A stretch of DNA of 64,000 bases, taken from contig NZ_JAFMPP010000002.1 of NCBI RefSeq assembly GCF_017349315.1, positions 400,926 to 464,925 on the forward strand, written 5' to 3'. The stretch's first letter is position 1; the number at the start of each line of letters is the position of its first letter. This DNA is from Jiella flava (GTDB lineage Bacteria; Pseudomonadota; Alphaproteobacteria; Rhizobiales; Rhizobiaceae). The position numbers and the translations under genes are program-made. Shown piece by piece: positions 35,479 through 45,356 of this stretch. The notes under the pieces were generated by a model that did not search any database, was not told where the DNA came from, and saw only the letters and a list, made by a program, of their open reading frames with translations.

Positions 35479-35792
35479 GGGTCTGTCCTCTTGCCTCGAT
35501 CCGTGTGTCGACTGCGACGTCAAGTCGTGGGTGCAAAGGCACTTGTGTCTCGCGACGGCGAAATCGAATCTTGCTGCGCGCAGGATGCCGATCATCGCCG
35601 CATCCGTCCACGCCATCGCCGATGATTTGTCGTTGAAGCATTGAGACTCTCGACGCGGTGCAGTGATCGCAATAAGTGTAGCTGCCTTGCGCAGATTGAA
35701 GTTGCTCCATTTCACTTTGATCGCCAGAGCGTTGCCGCTGCCAATCGTCGCCCGGCAACGGACAAGATTTGATTTGTTTTGGAGATTTTCCC
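35479..35792. other. Divergent intergenic region pepN / CoxL-like gene
   Basis: A 314-bp region that must hold the promoters of both divergent genes. No convincing sigma-70 pair, repeat or terminator was identified by eye. Before the right-hand gene a GGAG site at 35781-35784 marks the ribosome binding site. Possible short frames on the minus strand extend from pepN but lack conserved sequence. Confidence 0.6.
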
Positions 35793-38102
35793 ATGGCCGT
35801 GATGACCCCGAAATTTGGCCTTGGTGCCTCTGTCGTGCGTCTCGAAGACGATCGATTGATTCGCGGCGCGGGTCGCTACACCGATGACGAGAGCCGGCCC
35901 GAGATGCTGCATGCGGCGGTCGTCCGCTCGCCGCATGCCAGTGCCCGTTTCACCATCGCCGACCTCGAGGCGGCCAAAGCGGCACCCGGCGTCAGGCTCG
36001 TGCTGACCCATGCCGATGTCGCCGCGCTTGGCGATATTCCCTGCGTTGGCAAGCCCGCCATGGCCGACGGCAGCAGCTTTGTTTCGCGCAACGCGCCTGT
36101 CTTATGCAAGGACGTGGTGCGCCATGTCGGCGACGCGGTCGCCTTCGTCGTTGCCGAGAGCGCGATTCAGGCGAAGGACGCGGCGGAGCTGATCGAGGTG
36201 GATTACGGGCCGCTCGAGGCCGTCGCCGATCTTCACGCGGTGATGGGCGAGGGCGCGCCGCTGGTCTGGCCGGAAGCCGGCAGCAACGTTGCCGGCCGGA
36301 TGCATGTCGGCGACAAAGCGGCGACCGACAGGGCTTTTGCCGAGGCGGCCCGCACCGTGGCCATCGATGTCGTCCAGAACCGACTGGTCTGCAACTACAT
36401 GGAAGTGCGATCGGCGATCGGCGAGTTCGTCGAGGCCGAGGGCCGCTATCAGCTGACCTCCGGCAGCCAGGGTGTTCACGGCCTGCGCGACACGCTGGCG
36501 AGCGCCGTCTTTAAGGTCGATCCGTCGACCATTCGCGTCGTCACCCGCGACGTTGGCGGCGGCTTCGGCACCAAGGCCTTTCTCTATCGCGAATATGCGC
36601 TAGTGCTGTTTGCCGGCAAGAAGCTCGGCCGCCCGGTGAAGTGGACCGCCGATCGCGGCGAACATTTCGTCACCGATACCCATGGCCGCGACAATGTCGT
36701 CACCGCCGAGATGGCAATCGACGCGGACGGCCGCTTTACCGGCTTGCGGATCAACATTGCCGCCAATCTCGGCGCCTACACGTCGCAGTTCGGCCCGATG
36801 ATCCCGTGGTTCGGCATGTCGATGGCGACCGGGCTCTACGACATTCCGGCGATCGACGTCGCTTGCGAGCTGTTTTACACCAACACCGTGCCGGTCGATG
36901 CCTATCGCGGGGCCGGTCGCCCGGAGGCGGCCTATCTGATCGAACGGCTGGTCGACAAATGCGCCGCCGAGCTCGGCGTTGCGCGCGAGGAGATCCGCCG
37001 GCAGAACTTCATCAAGCCGGAGCAGCTCCCCTATAAGACCGCCTTCGGCCGGCTTTACGACACCGGCGACTTCGTCGGCCACATGAGCGAAGCGATGCGC
37101 CGCGCCGGCTGGGCGGATTTCGAGGCGCGGCGCGAGAGCGCGTCGGCGGGCGGCAAATTGCGCGGCATCGGCATGGCGACATATGTCGAGGCCTGTGCCT
37201 TTCCAGGTTCGGAGCCGGCTTATGTGGAACTCACCTCCGACGGCCGGGTGACGCTGAAGATCGGCACTCAGTCGAATGGCCAGGGCCACGAGACCGCCTA
37301 TGCACAGTTTGTCGCCGAGGCGCTGAAGCTCGATTACGACCGCATCGAGGTCCGTCAGGGCGATACCGACGACACGCCGACGGGCGGCGGCACCGGTGGG
37401 TCGCGGTCGATCCCGCTCGGCGCTGTCTCGGTGCGCCGCGCGAGCCAGGTGCTGGCGGACAAGCTGAAGAAGATCGCCTCGGACGAACTCGAAGCGGCGG
37501 TCGCCGACATCGAGCTCGAGGGCGGGCTCGCCCGTGTCGCCGGCACCGATCGCACGATTGATTTCGCCGCCCTCGCCAAGGCCGCCAAAAGCGCCGACGA
37601 TCTGAAGGCCACCGGCGAGTTCAAGCAGGACGAGTGCACCTATCCGAACGGCACTCACATTTGCGAGGTGGAGGTCGACGAAGAGACCGGCGTGGTCGAG
37701 ATCGTCGCCTATACGATCGTCGACGATTTCGGGGTGACGGTGAATCCGCGCCTGCTCGCCGGCCAGATCCATGGCGGCGTTGCGCAGGGGCTCGGTCAGG
37801 CTCTGCTCGAAAACACCGTCTATGCCGAGGATGGTCAGCTGATCTCGGCGAGCTTCATGGACTACGCCATGCCGCGCGCCTGGGATCTGCCGATGTTCGA
37901 CTTCAAGACCCGCAACGTGCCCTCGACCACCAACGCCCTAGGAATCAAGGGCGCCGGCGAAGCGGGAACGATCGGCGCGGCGCCGGCGGTGATGAATGCC
38001 GTTGCCGATGCGCTGCGGCCAGCCGGTGTCGAGCGGATCGACATGCCGGCGACGCCGCTGCGGGTCTGGGAAGCCCTCCAGGCGGCACGCGCCGGCGTCT
38101 GA
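35793..38102 (+). CDS. Molybdenum hydroxylase large subunit (CoxL form II / xanthine dehydrogenase family), orphan
   Basis: A 769-aa molybdopterin-binding subunit of the CO dehydrogenase/aldehyde oxidase family. VDAYRGAGRPEA matches the active-site loop AYRGAGR of form II CoxL enzymes, not the AYxCSFR loop of true aerobic CO dehydrogenases, so CO oxidation is not supported. Conserved cofactor segments GGGFGTKAF, GQGHETAYAQ, GTGGSRSIPLG and GIKGAGEAG are present, including the late active-site Glu. The usual FAD (medium) and 2Fe-2S (small) subunits are absent next to it: pepN lies upstream on the other strand and a repeat plus a transporter gene downstream. Substrate unknown; partners must be elsewhere, if any. 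Confidence 0.9.
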   Translation: MAVMTPKFGLGASVVRLEDDRLIRGAGRYTDDESRPEMLHAAVVRSPHASARFTIADLEAAKAAPGVRLVLTHADVAALGDIPCVGKPAMADGSSFVSRNAPVLCKDVVRHVGDAVAFVVAESAIQAKDAAELIEVDYGPLEAVADLHAVMGEGAPLVWPEAGSNVAGRMHVGDKAATDRAFAEAARTVAIDVVQNRLVCNYMEVRSAIGEFVEAEGRYQLTSGSQGVHGLRDTLASAVFKVDPSTIRVVTRDVGGGFGTKAFLYREYALVLFAGKKLGRPVKWTADRGEHFVTDTHGRDNVVTAEMAIDADGRFTGLRINIAANLGAYTSQFGPMIPWFGMSMATGLYDIPAIDVACELFYTNTVPVDAYRGAGRPEAAYLIERLVDKCAAELGVAREEIRRQNFIKPEQLPYKTAFGRLYDTGDFVGHMSEAMRRAGWADFEARRESASAGGKLRGIGMATYVEACAFPGSEPAYVELTSDGRVTLKIGTQSNGQGHETAYAQFVAEALKLDYDRIEVRQGDTDDTPTGGGTGGSRSIPLGAVSVRRASQVLADKLKKIASDELEAAVADIELEGGLARVAGTDRTIDFAALAKAAKSADDLKATGEFKQDECTYPNGTHICEVEVDEETGVVEIVAYTIVDDFGVTVNPRLLAGQIHGGVAQGLGQALLENTVYAEDGQLISASFMDYAMPRAWDLPMFDFKTRNVPSTTNALGIKGAGEAGTIGAAPAVMNAVADALRPAGVERIDMPATPLRVWEALQAARAGV

Positions 38103-38107
38103 CCCTT

Positions 38108-38207
38108 GAGCGCCCTGCATCCGATCGGACGCAGATAGGTCGCTCTCACTCTTTCAATCGACGCATCGTGCTTTGCCGAAAATCGATTCCGATTTTTGGG
38201 CCGATGC
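38108..38207 (-). repeat. Dispersed double-palindrome repeat, copy B
   Basis: A 100-bp copy in reverse orientation: GAGCGCC palindrome at the left end (38108 on), then CGCATCGTGCTTTGCCG, then CGAAAATCG/CGATTTTTG palindrome. It starts 6 bp after the CoxL-like stop and may serve as its terminator or RNA-stability element. The remaining gap to the next start at 38475 has no gene; the promoter for the transporter is expected there but not recognised. Confidence 0.85.
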
Positions 38208-38474
38208 TGTCTGTAGACATCGCCGCCGCGATCAGCCTGGCTTTCAGCACGCGGCTGATCCGCTCTGTCGCGGTTGCCGCACATGGCAGAGTGGCAGCCG
38301 TCTGCTGCCGCCACCTGCGGGCGGTTCATACAAATGTGAAAGAAATCGTAACACCTTTCCGGCAATTCGTTCGTCGTCCGGCCTCTGCAGAATCGCAGGC
38401 CGCCGGACGCTTTCTTTCCCTTCCCCCGAAGGCGGTCTGTGGGCGCCCGAAGCGGCGTAGATGAGGTCGAGACC

Positions 38475-39422
38475 ATGGCGATGCCGCCGCAGGCTGATTC
38501 CAACCCTATGGTCGGGGTCGGCCTGAAATGCATGTCGGTCGTCGTCTTCGTCGGCATGCAGACCATGATCAAAAGTGTCGGACACGCCGTTCCGGCCGGC
38601 GAGGTCTCGTTCTTCCGGTCGTTCTTCGCGCTGGTGCCGGTGGTGATCTATCTCGCCTGGCTCGGCGATTTGAGATCGTCGCTGCGAACCAACGACCTTC
38701 CGGGCCATATGCTGCGCGGCTTTGTCGGCGTTGGGGCGATGGTGCTGTCGTTCTTCTCGCTCGCCTCACTGCCCTATCCGGAGTGGGTCTCGATTTGTTA
38801 TGCGGCGCCGCTGCTCACCGTTATTTTCGCCGCGATCTTCCTGAAGGAAGTGGTGCGGGCCTATCGCTGGACCGCAGTGATCATTGGTCTTGCCGGCGTC
38901 TGCGTGGTCACCTTGCCGAGTCTGACCATCGCTGAAGCCGGCCTTGGCGGCATGGGCGCGGTCGGCGCGCTGGCGGCGCTAGGCTCCGCCGGCTTCACGG
39001 CGGTCGCGATGATCCAGATCCGCCGCCTTGCCCAGCACGAGAAGACGGCGACAATCGTCATCTACTTCTCGCTCACCAGCTCGCTGATCTCGCTCTTGTC
39101 GAGCCCTTTCGGCTGGGTTCTGCCCACGCAGGGCGCAGCGCTGCAACTTATCCTGGCCGGTCTTCTCGGCGGCATCGGCCAGCTGCTTCTGACTGCGAGC
39201 TACCGATTTGCCGATACCTCCACCATCGCGCCGTTCGAATATACCTCGCTCATCTTTGCCGTCCTGATCGGCGTGTTTGTGTTCGGCGAGCCGCTGGCCT
39301 GGACGACGGTGGTCGGCGGGCTGATCGTGGTCTCGGCCGGCATCTTCATCATCTGGCGCGAGCACCAGCTTGGCATCAAACGCCGCAAGGTCCGCCGGGC
39401 CGCGTCGCCCACCTTGAGCTGA
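38475..39422 (+). CDS. EamA/DMT-family transporter
   Basis: A 315-aa membrane protein with about ten TM helices in two EamA halves (first half from KCMSVVVFVGMQTMIKS, second from GAVGALAALGSAGFTAVAMIQI). Conserved EamA feature: the end of each half with ...ADTSTIAPFEYTSLIFAVLIGVFVFGEPLAW. Substrate unknown, typically amino acids or metabolites exported. The ATG at 38475 follows GATGAGGTCGAG; a GTG 36 nt upstream is less likely. Convergent with the Usp gene. Confidence 0.88.
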   Translation: MAMPPQADSNPMVGVGLKCMSVVVFVGMQTMIKSVGHAVPAGEVSFFRSFFALVPVVIYLAWLGDLRSSLRTNDLPGHMLRGFVGVGAMVLSFFSLASLPYPEWVSICYAAPLLTVIFAAIFLKEVVRAYRWTAVIIGLAGVCVVTLPSLTIAEAGLGGMGAVGALAALGSAGFTAVAMIQIRRLAQHEKTATIVIYFSLTSSLISLLSSPFGWVLPTQGAALQLILAGLLGGIGQLLLTASYRFADTSTIAPFEYTSLIFAVLIGVFVFGEPLAWTTVVGGLIVVSAGIFIIWREHQLGIKRRKVRRAASPTLS

Positions 39423-39433
39423 ACGCCAAGCCG

Positions 39434-39465
39434 AAAAGCGGCCGCCCGGATTTCGGACGGCCGCT
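39434..39465 (-). terminator. Terminator for the SulP-Usp operon
   Basis: On the minus strand a GC-rich stem (AGCGGCCG paired with CGGCCGCT, 39437-39465) is followed by a run of four T (AAAA at 39434-39437 on the plus strand). It lies between the convergent ends of the EamA and Usp genes and mainly serves the minus-strand unit. Confidence 0.6.
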
Positions 39466-39512
39466 CGGTCGATTGGTCTGGGCAGGACGCCGGAATGCGG
39501 CGCGCTGGCTCG

Positions 39513-40367
39513 TCAACGGATGATCAGCGCCGGAATGGCGCAGTGGCGGATGATCTCCGCCGTCGTCGAGCCGACGATGAAGCTGCGGATTCGCGAGTGG
39601 CCGTAGGCACCCATCACGATCAGATCGATGCCGTCCTGCTCCACCTTGTTGGCGATGCACGCCTCGACATCGCCTTCGGTGGTGTAGACGCTGACGTTAT
39701 ACCCAGCGGTATGAAGCCTTTGCTCGGCGTCGTGCAGTCGCTTGCCGGCATCGCCGCTCGGCTGACCGACCATGAACAGCTCACAACGCACGTCTTTCAA
39801 CAGCGGGCTCGCCACCAGCCGCTCAACCACCTCCGATGAGCTCTTGCCGCCATCGAAGGCGACAAGAAACGTTTCGATCGGCCGGAAGGCGCGGGATGTG
39901 ACGAGCAGCGGGCGCTTGGTCGAGCGGGCGACGCGTTCGAGATTGGAGCCGAGATGGCCTTTGGAAAAATCCGCCGCCTCGCCGCGCTTGCCGATTACCG
40001 TCAGGCGGGTCTCGTCGGCGAGATCGGCCACCGTGTCGGCGATGTCGCCATGGCGGAGCTTCTCGCTAACCGCCTCGATGCCGGCGGCCTTCACCCGCGC
40101 CACCGCTTCTTCGAGGACGACGCGGCCGCGCTTCAGTGCAATCTTGGAACGTTTTTCATCGAGTTCGGCGAGTTCGTTCATCAACGTGCTGCGCTCGCCG
40201 AGGTCGAGATTGCCCGACAGATCGAAGATTCCGCCTGCCGCCTCGCGCCGGCCGATAGCATGCACCACCTCGACTGGAGCCTTGAGCCGGCGCGCGGCCC
40301 AGACGGCATGATCGGTGACGCTGGTTGCGTAGATCGAGCCGTCGACGCAGGCCATGATCTTGGTCAT
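39513..40367 (-). CDS. Universal stress protein, tandem UspA domains
   Basis: A 284-aa protein with two UspA domains (starts MTKIMACVDGSIYATSV and ...FLVAFDGGKSSSEVVERLV). The second domain has the ATP-binding pattern GAYGHSRIRSFIVGSTTAEI (G-2x-G-9x-GS/T); the first, with GKRGEAADFSKGHLGSNLERV, keeps a looser version. The start has AGGGAGGA upstream on this strand; an in-frame ATG 66 bp further up is less likely. It lies 16 bp after the SulP gene, so both are probably co-transcribed. Confidence 0.92.
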   Translation of the reverse strand: MTKIMACVDGSIYATSVTDHAVWAARRLKAPVEVVHAIGRREAAGGIFDLSGNLDLGERSTLMNELAELDEKRSKIALKRGRVVLEEAVARVKAAGIEAVSEKLRHGDIADTVADLADETRLTVIGKRGEAADFSKGHLGSNLERVARSTKRPLLVTSRAFRPIETFLVAFDGGKSSSEVVERLVASPLLKDVRCELFMVGQPSGDAGKRLHDAEQRLHTAGYNVSVYTTEGDVEACIANKVEQDGIDLIVMGAYGHSRIRSFIVGSTTAEIIRHCAIPALIIR

Positions 40368-40383
40368 GAGTTCCTCCCTTCGA

Positions 40384-41868
40384 TCAGTGCGCGGCGAGCT
40401 GGTCGAGCGCGTCCGGCTTGTCATGGATGGCAATCCGGTCGACCAGCGTGGCGCTCGCCTCGTTGAGGCCGCGGATCTCCACCTCGGCGCCCTCGCGGCG
40501 GAATTTCAGGACGATGCGATCCAGGGCGCCGACGCCTGATAGATCCCAGATATGCGCATCGGCGACGTCGATGACCACCGTGTCGAGTGCTTCCTTGAAG
40601 TCGAAGGCCTTGCCGAAGCGGTCGCTGGAGGCGAAGAACACCTGACCCTCGACCTTGTAGATGCGGGTATGGCCGTCCGCGGACAGCACCGACGTGACGT
40701 GGAACAGCTGGGCCACCTTCGAGGCGAAGAAGACGCCGGACAGCATCACGCCGATCACGACGCCGATCGCCAGATTGTGCGTCCAGACGACGGCGACGAC
40801 GGTGGCCAGCATCACCACCGACGAGCGCCGGGGATTGCTGGGCAGGGTCTTGATCGAGGACCAGGAGAAGGTGCCGATCGACACCATGATCATGACCGAG
40901 ACCAAAGCCGCCATCGGGATCACCGCCACCCAGTCGCCGAGGACGACGATCAGGAACAACAGGAAGATCCCGGCGCAGAAGGTCGACAGGCGGCCGCGGC
41001 CGCCGGACTTCACGTTGATCACCGACTGGCCGATCATGGCGCAGCCCGCCATGCCGCCGAGAAAGCCGGTGACGAAGTTTCCGATGCCTTGGCCGATGCA
41101 TTCGCGGTTCTTGTTCGAGCCGGTGTCGGTCAGATCATCGACGATCTGCGCGGTCATCAGCGATTCGAGCAGGCCGACCACGGCGATCCCGGCCGAATAG
41201 GGCAGGATGATCATCAGCGTCTCGAGATTGACCGGCACGTCGGGCAGCAGGAAGACCGGCAGCGCGGAGGGCAGTTCGCCCATGTCGCCGACCACCCGCA
41301 GATTCATGTGGAAGACCAGCGACACCGTCGTCAGCACCACGATGGTGATCAGTGGCGAGGGGATCGCCGTGGTGATCTTCGGGAACAGATAGATGATCGC
41401 CAGACCCGCCGCGACCATGACGTAGGTCATCGGCGGCACGTTGATCAGTTCGGGCAGCTGCGCCATGAAGATCAGGATTGCGAGGGCGTTGACGAAGCCC
41501 GTCATCACCGATCGCGAGACGAACTGCATGGCGTTGCCAAGCTTCAGTGCGCCGCAGATCATCTGCAGGATGCCTGCCAAGATCGTCGCGGCGAACAAAT
41601 ATTGGAGGCCATGGTCGCGCACCAGCGAGACCATCAGCACGGCGGTGGCGGCGGTGGCGGCGGAGATCATGCCCGGCCGGCCGCCGGTAAACGAGATCAG
41701 AACGGCGATCGAGAAGGAGGCATAGAGGCCGACCTTCGGGTCGACGCCGGCAATGATGGAAAAGGCGATGGCTTCGGGAATGAGAGCAAGGGCGACGACG
41801 AGCCCGGCCAGCACGTCGGCACGCACATTCCCGAACCACTCGCGGCGGAGTGTTTCAGCAACAGTCAT
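40384..41868 (-). CDS. SulP-family anion transporter with STAS domain
   Basis: A 494-aa transporter: N-terminal SulP signature region ([37 protein letters not shown]), about ten to twelve TM helices, and a C-terminal STAS domain ([46 protein letters not shown]). Substrate could be sulfate, bicarbonate or another anion; the sequence does not decide. The pairing with a Usp gene suggests regulation of transport under stress, as inference. Confidence 0.9.
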   Translation of the reverse strand: MTVAETLRREWFGNVRADVLAGLVVALALIPEAIAFSIIAGVDPKVGLYASFSIAVLISFTGGRPGMISAATAATAVLMVSLVRDHGLQYLFAATILAGILQMICGALKLGNAMQFVSRSVMTGFVNALAILIFMAQLPELINVPPMTYVMVAAGLAIIYLFPKITTAIPSPLITIVVLTTVSLVFHMNLRVVGDMGELPSALPVFLLPDVPVNLETLMIILPYSAGIAVVGLLESLMTAQIVDDLTDTGSNKNRECIGQGIGNFVTGFLGGMAGCAMIGQSVINVKSGGRGRLSTFCAGIFLLFLIVVLGDWVAVIPMAALVSVMIMVSIGTFSWSSIKTLPSNPRRSSVVMLATVVAVVWTHNLAIGVVIGVMLSGVFFASKVAQLFHVTSVLSADGHTRIYKVEGQVFFASSDRFGKAFDFKEALDTVVIDVADAHIWDLSGVGALDRIVLKFRREGAEVEIRGLNEASATLVDRIAIHDKPDALDQLAAH

Positions 41869-42089
41869 CGGTGTCTTCAGCTTGCGCGGAGGAAAATGAC
41901 CCGATCAAGGGTCGTGCGAATTGTGATCGAAGTTGGCCGGGGGATAGGCGCCCAGCATAGCCACCCAAGAGCTTGGGTCCAGACGTGGCCCCGCTCTTGC
42001 CATTTCGCCGCTGCGAGATCAACCCTGCGGCGCCGCGTCACGACGAAGCGGGCAGCGGCTGCCCGCCGCGCAGCGCTGTCCGGCGTGGC

Positions 42090-43391
42090 TCAGGCGGCGG
42101 CTTTGTCGGTCTCGTCGGCCTCGCCGCCCGTCCTCTCGGCGGCGTTTTCCTCCGCTTCGAGGCCCGCCTCGGCGCGCGGATCGAGGTTGAAGCTCGCCGG
42201 GGTCTGCACCCTGGCGAAGGGGATGGTCTGGAAGTCCGGCCGCTCGTCGGCCGGGATCGCGACGCGGCGGAAGGTGCGATAGAAGGCATAGGCGGCGTAG
42301 ATCGCCATGGCCGAACCCACCGCCTGAAACAGGCCCTCCGGCCCGATCGTCTCCATCAGGAAGGCGGCGTAGATCGGCCCGATCATCGTGCCGATGCCGT
42401 AGAGGATCAGCAGGCTGCTCGATACCTTCACGAAATCGGTGTCATCGGCATAGTCGTTGGCATGGGCGACGGCCAAGGAGTAGGCCGGATAGATGATTCC
42501 GCCCAGAATGAAGGCGATGCCGAACAGGGCGGCATCGCTCGTCTGGCCGAAATACACGCCGGCGATGGCCGCGCCGACGCCGATGATCCCGGCGGCGCTC
42601 ATCACGTAGCGGCGATCGGTCTTGTCGGAGATCCGGCCGAGCGGGATCTGGAAGATCGCCCCGCCGAACATCGCCGCGACGGTCAGCGTCGCGATATTGG
42701 CAGTGGACAGGCCGATCTGCTGGCCGAAGACCGGCGCCATGTTGCCCCAGCCGGCCGACAGGATGCCGGCGAGGACGATCCCGACGGCGGCGACCGGCGA
42801 ATTGCGAAACAGGATCAGCACGTCGATCTTCACCGCGGCGATCGGCGCCGGCGACTGCGCCCGCGACAGAGCGGTGGGGATGACCGCCAGCGCGAAGCCG
42901 ATCGCGCACAGCATGAACGGCGCTGACAGCTCCGGCCGGCTGAGAGGCATGACATATTGTCCGCCCATCATCGCCGCCATGGTGACGATCATATAGATCG
43001 AGAAGATCGTGCCGCGGGTCTCGTTGGTGACGCGCTCGTTCAGCCAGCTTTCGATGACCATGTAGCTGCCGGCAAGGGCAAAGCCCGAGAGGCCGCGAAA
43101 GACGATCCAGGCGATCGGATCGACGAACAGGCCGCACAAAAGGATTGAGATCGCGAGCAGCGCCGAGAGGCTGGAGAAGGTGCGCACATGGCCGGCGCTG
43201 CGCACCAGCCGCGGAACGATCACGCAGCCGATGGTGAAGGCAAGGGCATAGGCCGTGCCGAACGAGCCAATCTCATAGCTCGTCCAGCCTTCGATCGAGC
43301 CTCTGACCGGCAACAGGATGCCCATGAGACCGGCACCGGCCATCAGGAAAAAGGTCGATGTCAGGAGGGCTGCGATCGGCAGAAGCGGCAT
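42090..43391 (-). CDS. MFS transporter, YcaD-like
   Basis: A 433-aa major facilitator with twelve predicted helices. The N-terminal half begins PLLPIAALLTSTFFLMAGAGLMGILLPVRG; the loop 2-3 region VPRLVRSAGHVRTF is degenerate for the classic MFS motif, and GRISDKTDRRYVM in the second half carries the repeated motif. The C-terminal tail is long and charged (EAENAAERTGGEADETDKAAA type). Substrate unknown. Stands alone between the SulP and UDG genes; the gap to SulP (41869-42089) has no feature. Confidence 0.85.
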   Translation of the reverse strand: MPLLPIAALLTSTFFLMAGAGLMGILLPVRGSIEGWTSYEIGSFGTAYALAFTIGCVIVPRLVRSAGHVRTFSSLSALLAISILLCGLFVDPIAWIVFRGLSGFALAGSYMVIESWLNERVTNETRGTIFSIYMIVTMAAMMGGQYVMPLSRPELSAPFMLCAIGFALAVIPTALSRAQSPAPIAAVKIDVLILFRNSPVAAVGIVLAGILSAGWGNMAPVFGQQIGLSTANIATLTVAAMFGGAIFQIPLGRISDKTDRRYVMSAAGIIGVGAAIAGVYFGQTSDAALFGIAFILGGIIYPAYSLAVAHANDYADDTDFVKVSSSLLILYGIGTMIGPIYAAFLMETIGPEGLFQAVGSAMAIYAAYAFYRTFRRVAIPADERPDFQTIPFARVQTPASFNLDPRAEAGLEAEENAAERTGGEADETDKAAA

Positions 43392-43540
43392 GGATCAGCT
43401 CGGGTGCGAGGAAGGTTGCAACAGGCCGGCACTATCGGAATCGGTCGCTCGCTCGTTACGTCGTCGTTATCGATTTGGCGAGGGATTTTCGTTCGGCAAT
43501 AGGGGCTGCGGGGTGGTGACCGGGTCTGCGCGGAATGTCC

Positions 43541-44485
43541 TCAGGCGGCGCCGATCTCGACGAGTTTTGTCTTCAGCGCGAGAAGATCGCGCCAGGCGAG
43601 CTGCTTTTGCGCTGGCTGGCGCAACAGATAGGCCGGATGCAGCATGGCGATCGCCGGAATCGTCGTGTCCAGGCTGGGCCCGAAGGTGTAGCTGTGCCAC
43701 TGGCCGCGAATCCGCAGGATGCCCTGCTGCACGCCGAGAACGGCTTTGGCCGAGGGGGCGCCGAGGCAGACCAGCACCTTCGGCTGCACCAGCGCGATCT
43801 GGCGCTGGATGAAGGGCAGGCAGATGCGCGTCTCGACCGGCGTCGGTGGACGATTGCCCGGCGGGCGCCAGGGCACCGTGTTGGTGACCCGCACGCTCTC
43901 GCGCTCGATGCCGATCGCCGCCAGCATGCGGTTCAAGAGTTGGCCGGAGCGGCCGACGAAGGGCACGCCGGCCAGATCCTCGTCGCGGCCCGGCGCTTCG
44001 CCGATCAGCATCAGATCGGCCCTGTCCGGGCCATCACCGAAAACCGTGTGCTTGGCGGTGATCTTCAGATTGCAGCCGTCGAATTCGGTGAGCAGCGCCC
44101 GCAGCTCGTCGAGGCTGGCGGCGCTCGTCGCCCGCTCCCGCGCATCGGCGAGCGCGATGTCGTCGGGAACGGTGACGCGGCTCGACGGGAATGCTGAGTC
44201 GGGGTTGACTGTTTGGGCAAAGCCGCCGGAGGACGCGGGCGGTGATGCGTTGCCTATGGCCTCGCGCGGCGCGGCAGGCCGGCGCTCGCGGTTGTCCCCC
44301 GGCCGAGGCGCAGCCTTCCCGTCATGGCCGCGATTGCCGGCCGCGCGGCGCTCGCTCTCGGCCGCGGTTTCGGCAAAACGATCGCGCGGCGCATCGAGCA
44401 TCAAGGTCTCAATGCCGGCCTCGCGGTAAAAGGCGAGGAGGGCGGTCGCGGCATCGTTCGCGGTGCGGGGTGTTTCGTCGAGCAT
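43541..44485 (-). CDS. Uracil-DNA glycosylase, family 4-like
   Basis: A 314-aa enzyme that removes uracil from DNA. The C-terminal ~200 residues are the catalytic domain: motif LIGEAPGRDEDLAGVPFVGRSGQLLNRML, and HPAYLLRQPAQKQLAW. The N-terminal ~110 residues are Pro/Ala/Arg-rich and not conserved. Of the four Fe-S ligands of classic family 4, two positions are changed: the first is Phe (FDGC) and the third is Trp (VPWRPP for VKCRPP); FDGC and RICLPF keep their Cys. This variant recalls the alphaproteobacterial subgroup. Separated from the SMR gene by 54 bp. Confidence 0.9.
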   Translation of the reverse strand: MLDETPRTANDAATALLAFYREAGIETLMLDAPRDRFAETAAESERRAAGNRGHDGKAAPRPGDNRERRPAAPREAIGNASPPASSGGFAQTVNPDSAFPSSRVTVPDDIALADARERATSAASLDELRALLTEFDGCNLKITAKHTVFGDGPDRADLMLIGEAPGRDEDLAGVPFVGRSGQLLNRMLAAIGIERESVRVTNTVPWRPPGNRPPTPVETRICLPFIQRQIALVQPKVLVCLGAPSAKAVLGVQQGILRIRGQWHSYTFGPSLDTTIPAIAMLHPAYLLRQPAQKQLAWRDLLALKTKLVEIGAA

Positions 44486-44539
44486 GAGCCGATTCTATTC
44501 CATCCGGCGGCGCATTGCAGCCGCTTTATCGCACTGCGG

Positions 44540-44869
44540 TCAGTGGCCGACTGTGCTGGAAAACAGATTGATGACAAGGACGCCGGCGACGATCAGCGCC
44601 AGGCCGGCATAGCCGGCCGCATCGATCTCGAGCTTGAACCAGAAGACGTCGATCAGAGCGAGCAGCACGACACCGCAGCCGGACCAGATCGCATAGACGA
44701 TGCCGACCGGCATGGTGCGCAGCGGCAGCGACAGGAAATAAAAGGCGAAGGCGTAGAAGGCTACCGTCATCAGCGACGGAGCGAGGCGGGTGAAGCCGGC
44801 GGCGGATTTCAGCGCGCTGGTGCCGAGGATTTCGCAGACGATGGCGATGGCGAGATAAAGCGCGTTCAT
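44540..44869 (-). CDS. Small multidrug resistance (SMR) transporter, EmrE-like
   Basis: A 109-aa protein with four TM helices. The essential membrane Glu is in AIAIVCEILGTSALK (residue 13), followed by the usual TM3 YAIWSGCGVVLLALIDVFWF and TM4 LALIVAGVLVINLFS. Works as an antiparallel or parallel dimer exporting cationic compounds or guanidinium; the sequence does not decide which. Transcribed toward the UDG gene, probably in one unit. Confidence 0.9.
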   Translation of the reverse strand: MNALYLAIAIVCEILGTSALKSAAGFTRLAPSLMTVAFYAFAFYFLSLPLRTMPVGIVYAIWSGCGVVLLALIDVFWFKLEIDAAGYAGLALIVAGVLVINLFSSTVGH

Positions 44870-45356
44870 GGCGGCTCCTGGCGACGCGGTGAGCGGTGGG
44901 CCTGCTTCAGCATTCGTGAGGATAATGCGTCAATCGCCGGGAGGCCGAGTTCGCTTGGTTGGAACGGAGGCTTGGCCGGGCGAACATTGCCAATGGCCCA
45001 GGCGGGCGGTGCATTGTCGTTGCGTCAGTGGACGGCCCGCGCCGCGCCTGGACATCCGCCGCAGAGGCCGCGGCGGAGTCGCGCAGATGGCACCAATCTA
45101 TCTCGATCAAACTCACAATAATCCTTTTGCGTCCGGCAATTGTCCAGCTTCCCGTTCTGTGTTTAAGCCTGAAAGGCCGGGGGTGCCGCGTGCGAGCGTT
45201 GCGAGAGTATTCCTGCCGCACCTTGCCCCGGCAAAGTGTGCCGGCATACGGCGTGCCACCCGTGTCGCATTGGTTGCCGAACGCGGCTTTCGAAATAGGT
45301 TCGGGGCGTCAGGCGCCGGACCGAACCGGCCACGACCGGGAAGAGATGGATACGAC
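44870..45356. other. Divergent intergenic region SMR / ETF-QO, no gene seen
   Basis: A 487-bp stretch between divergent starts. Possible frames have no conserved sequence; no repeat copy, tRNA or terminator was found. It must contain two promoters. An in-frame upstream extension of ETF-QO is rejected because the conserved FAD motif starts soon after the ATG at 45357. Confidence 0.6.

Noticed and set aside
35793..38102. True aerobic CO dehydrogenase
   Set aside because: The active-site loop is AYRGAGR (form II), and coxM/coxS are absent nearby.
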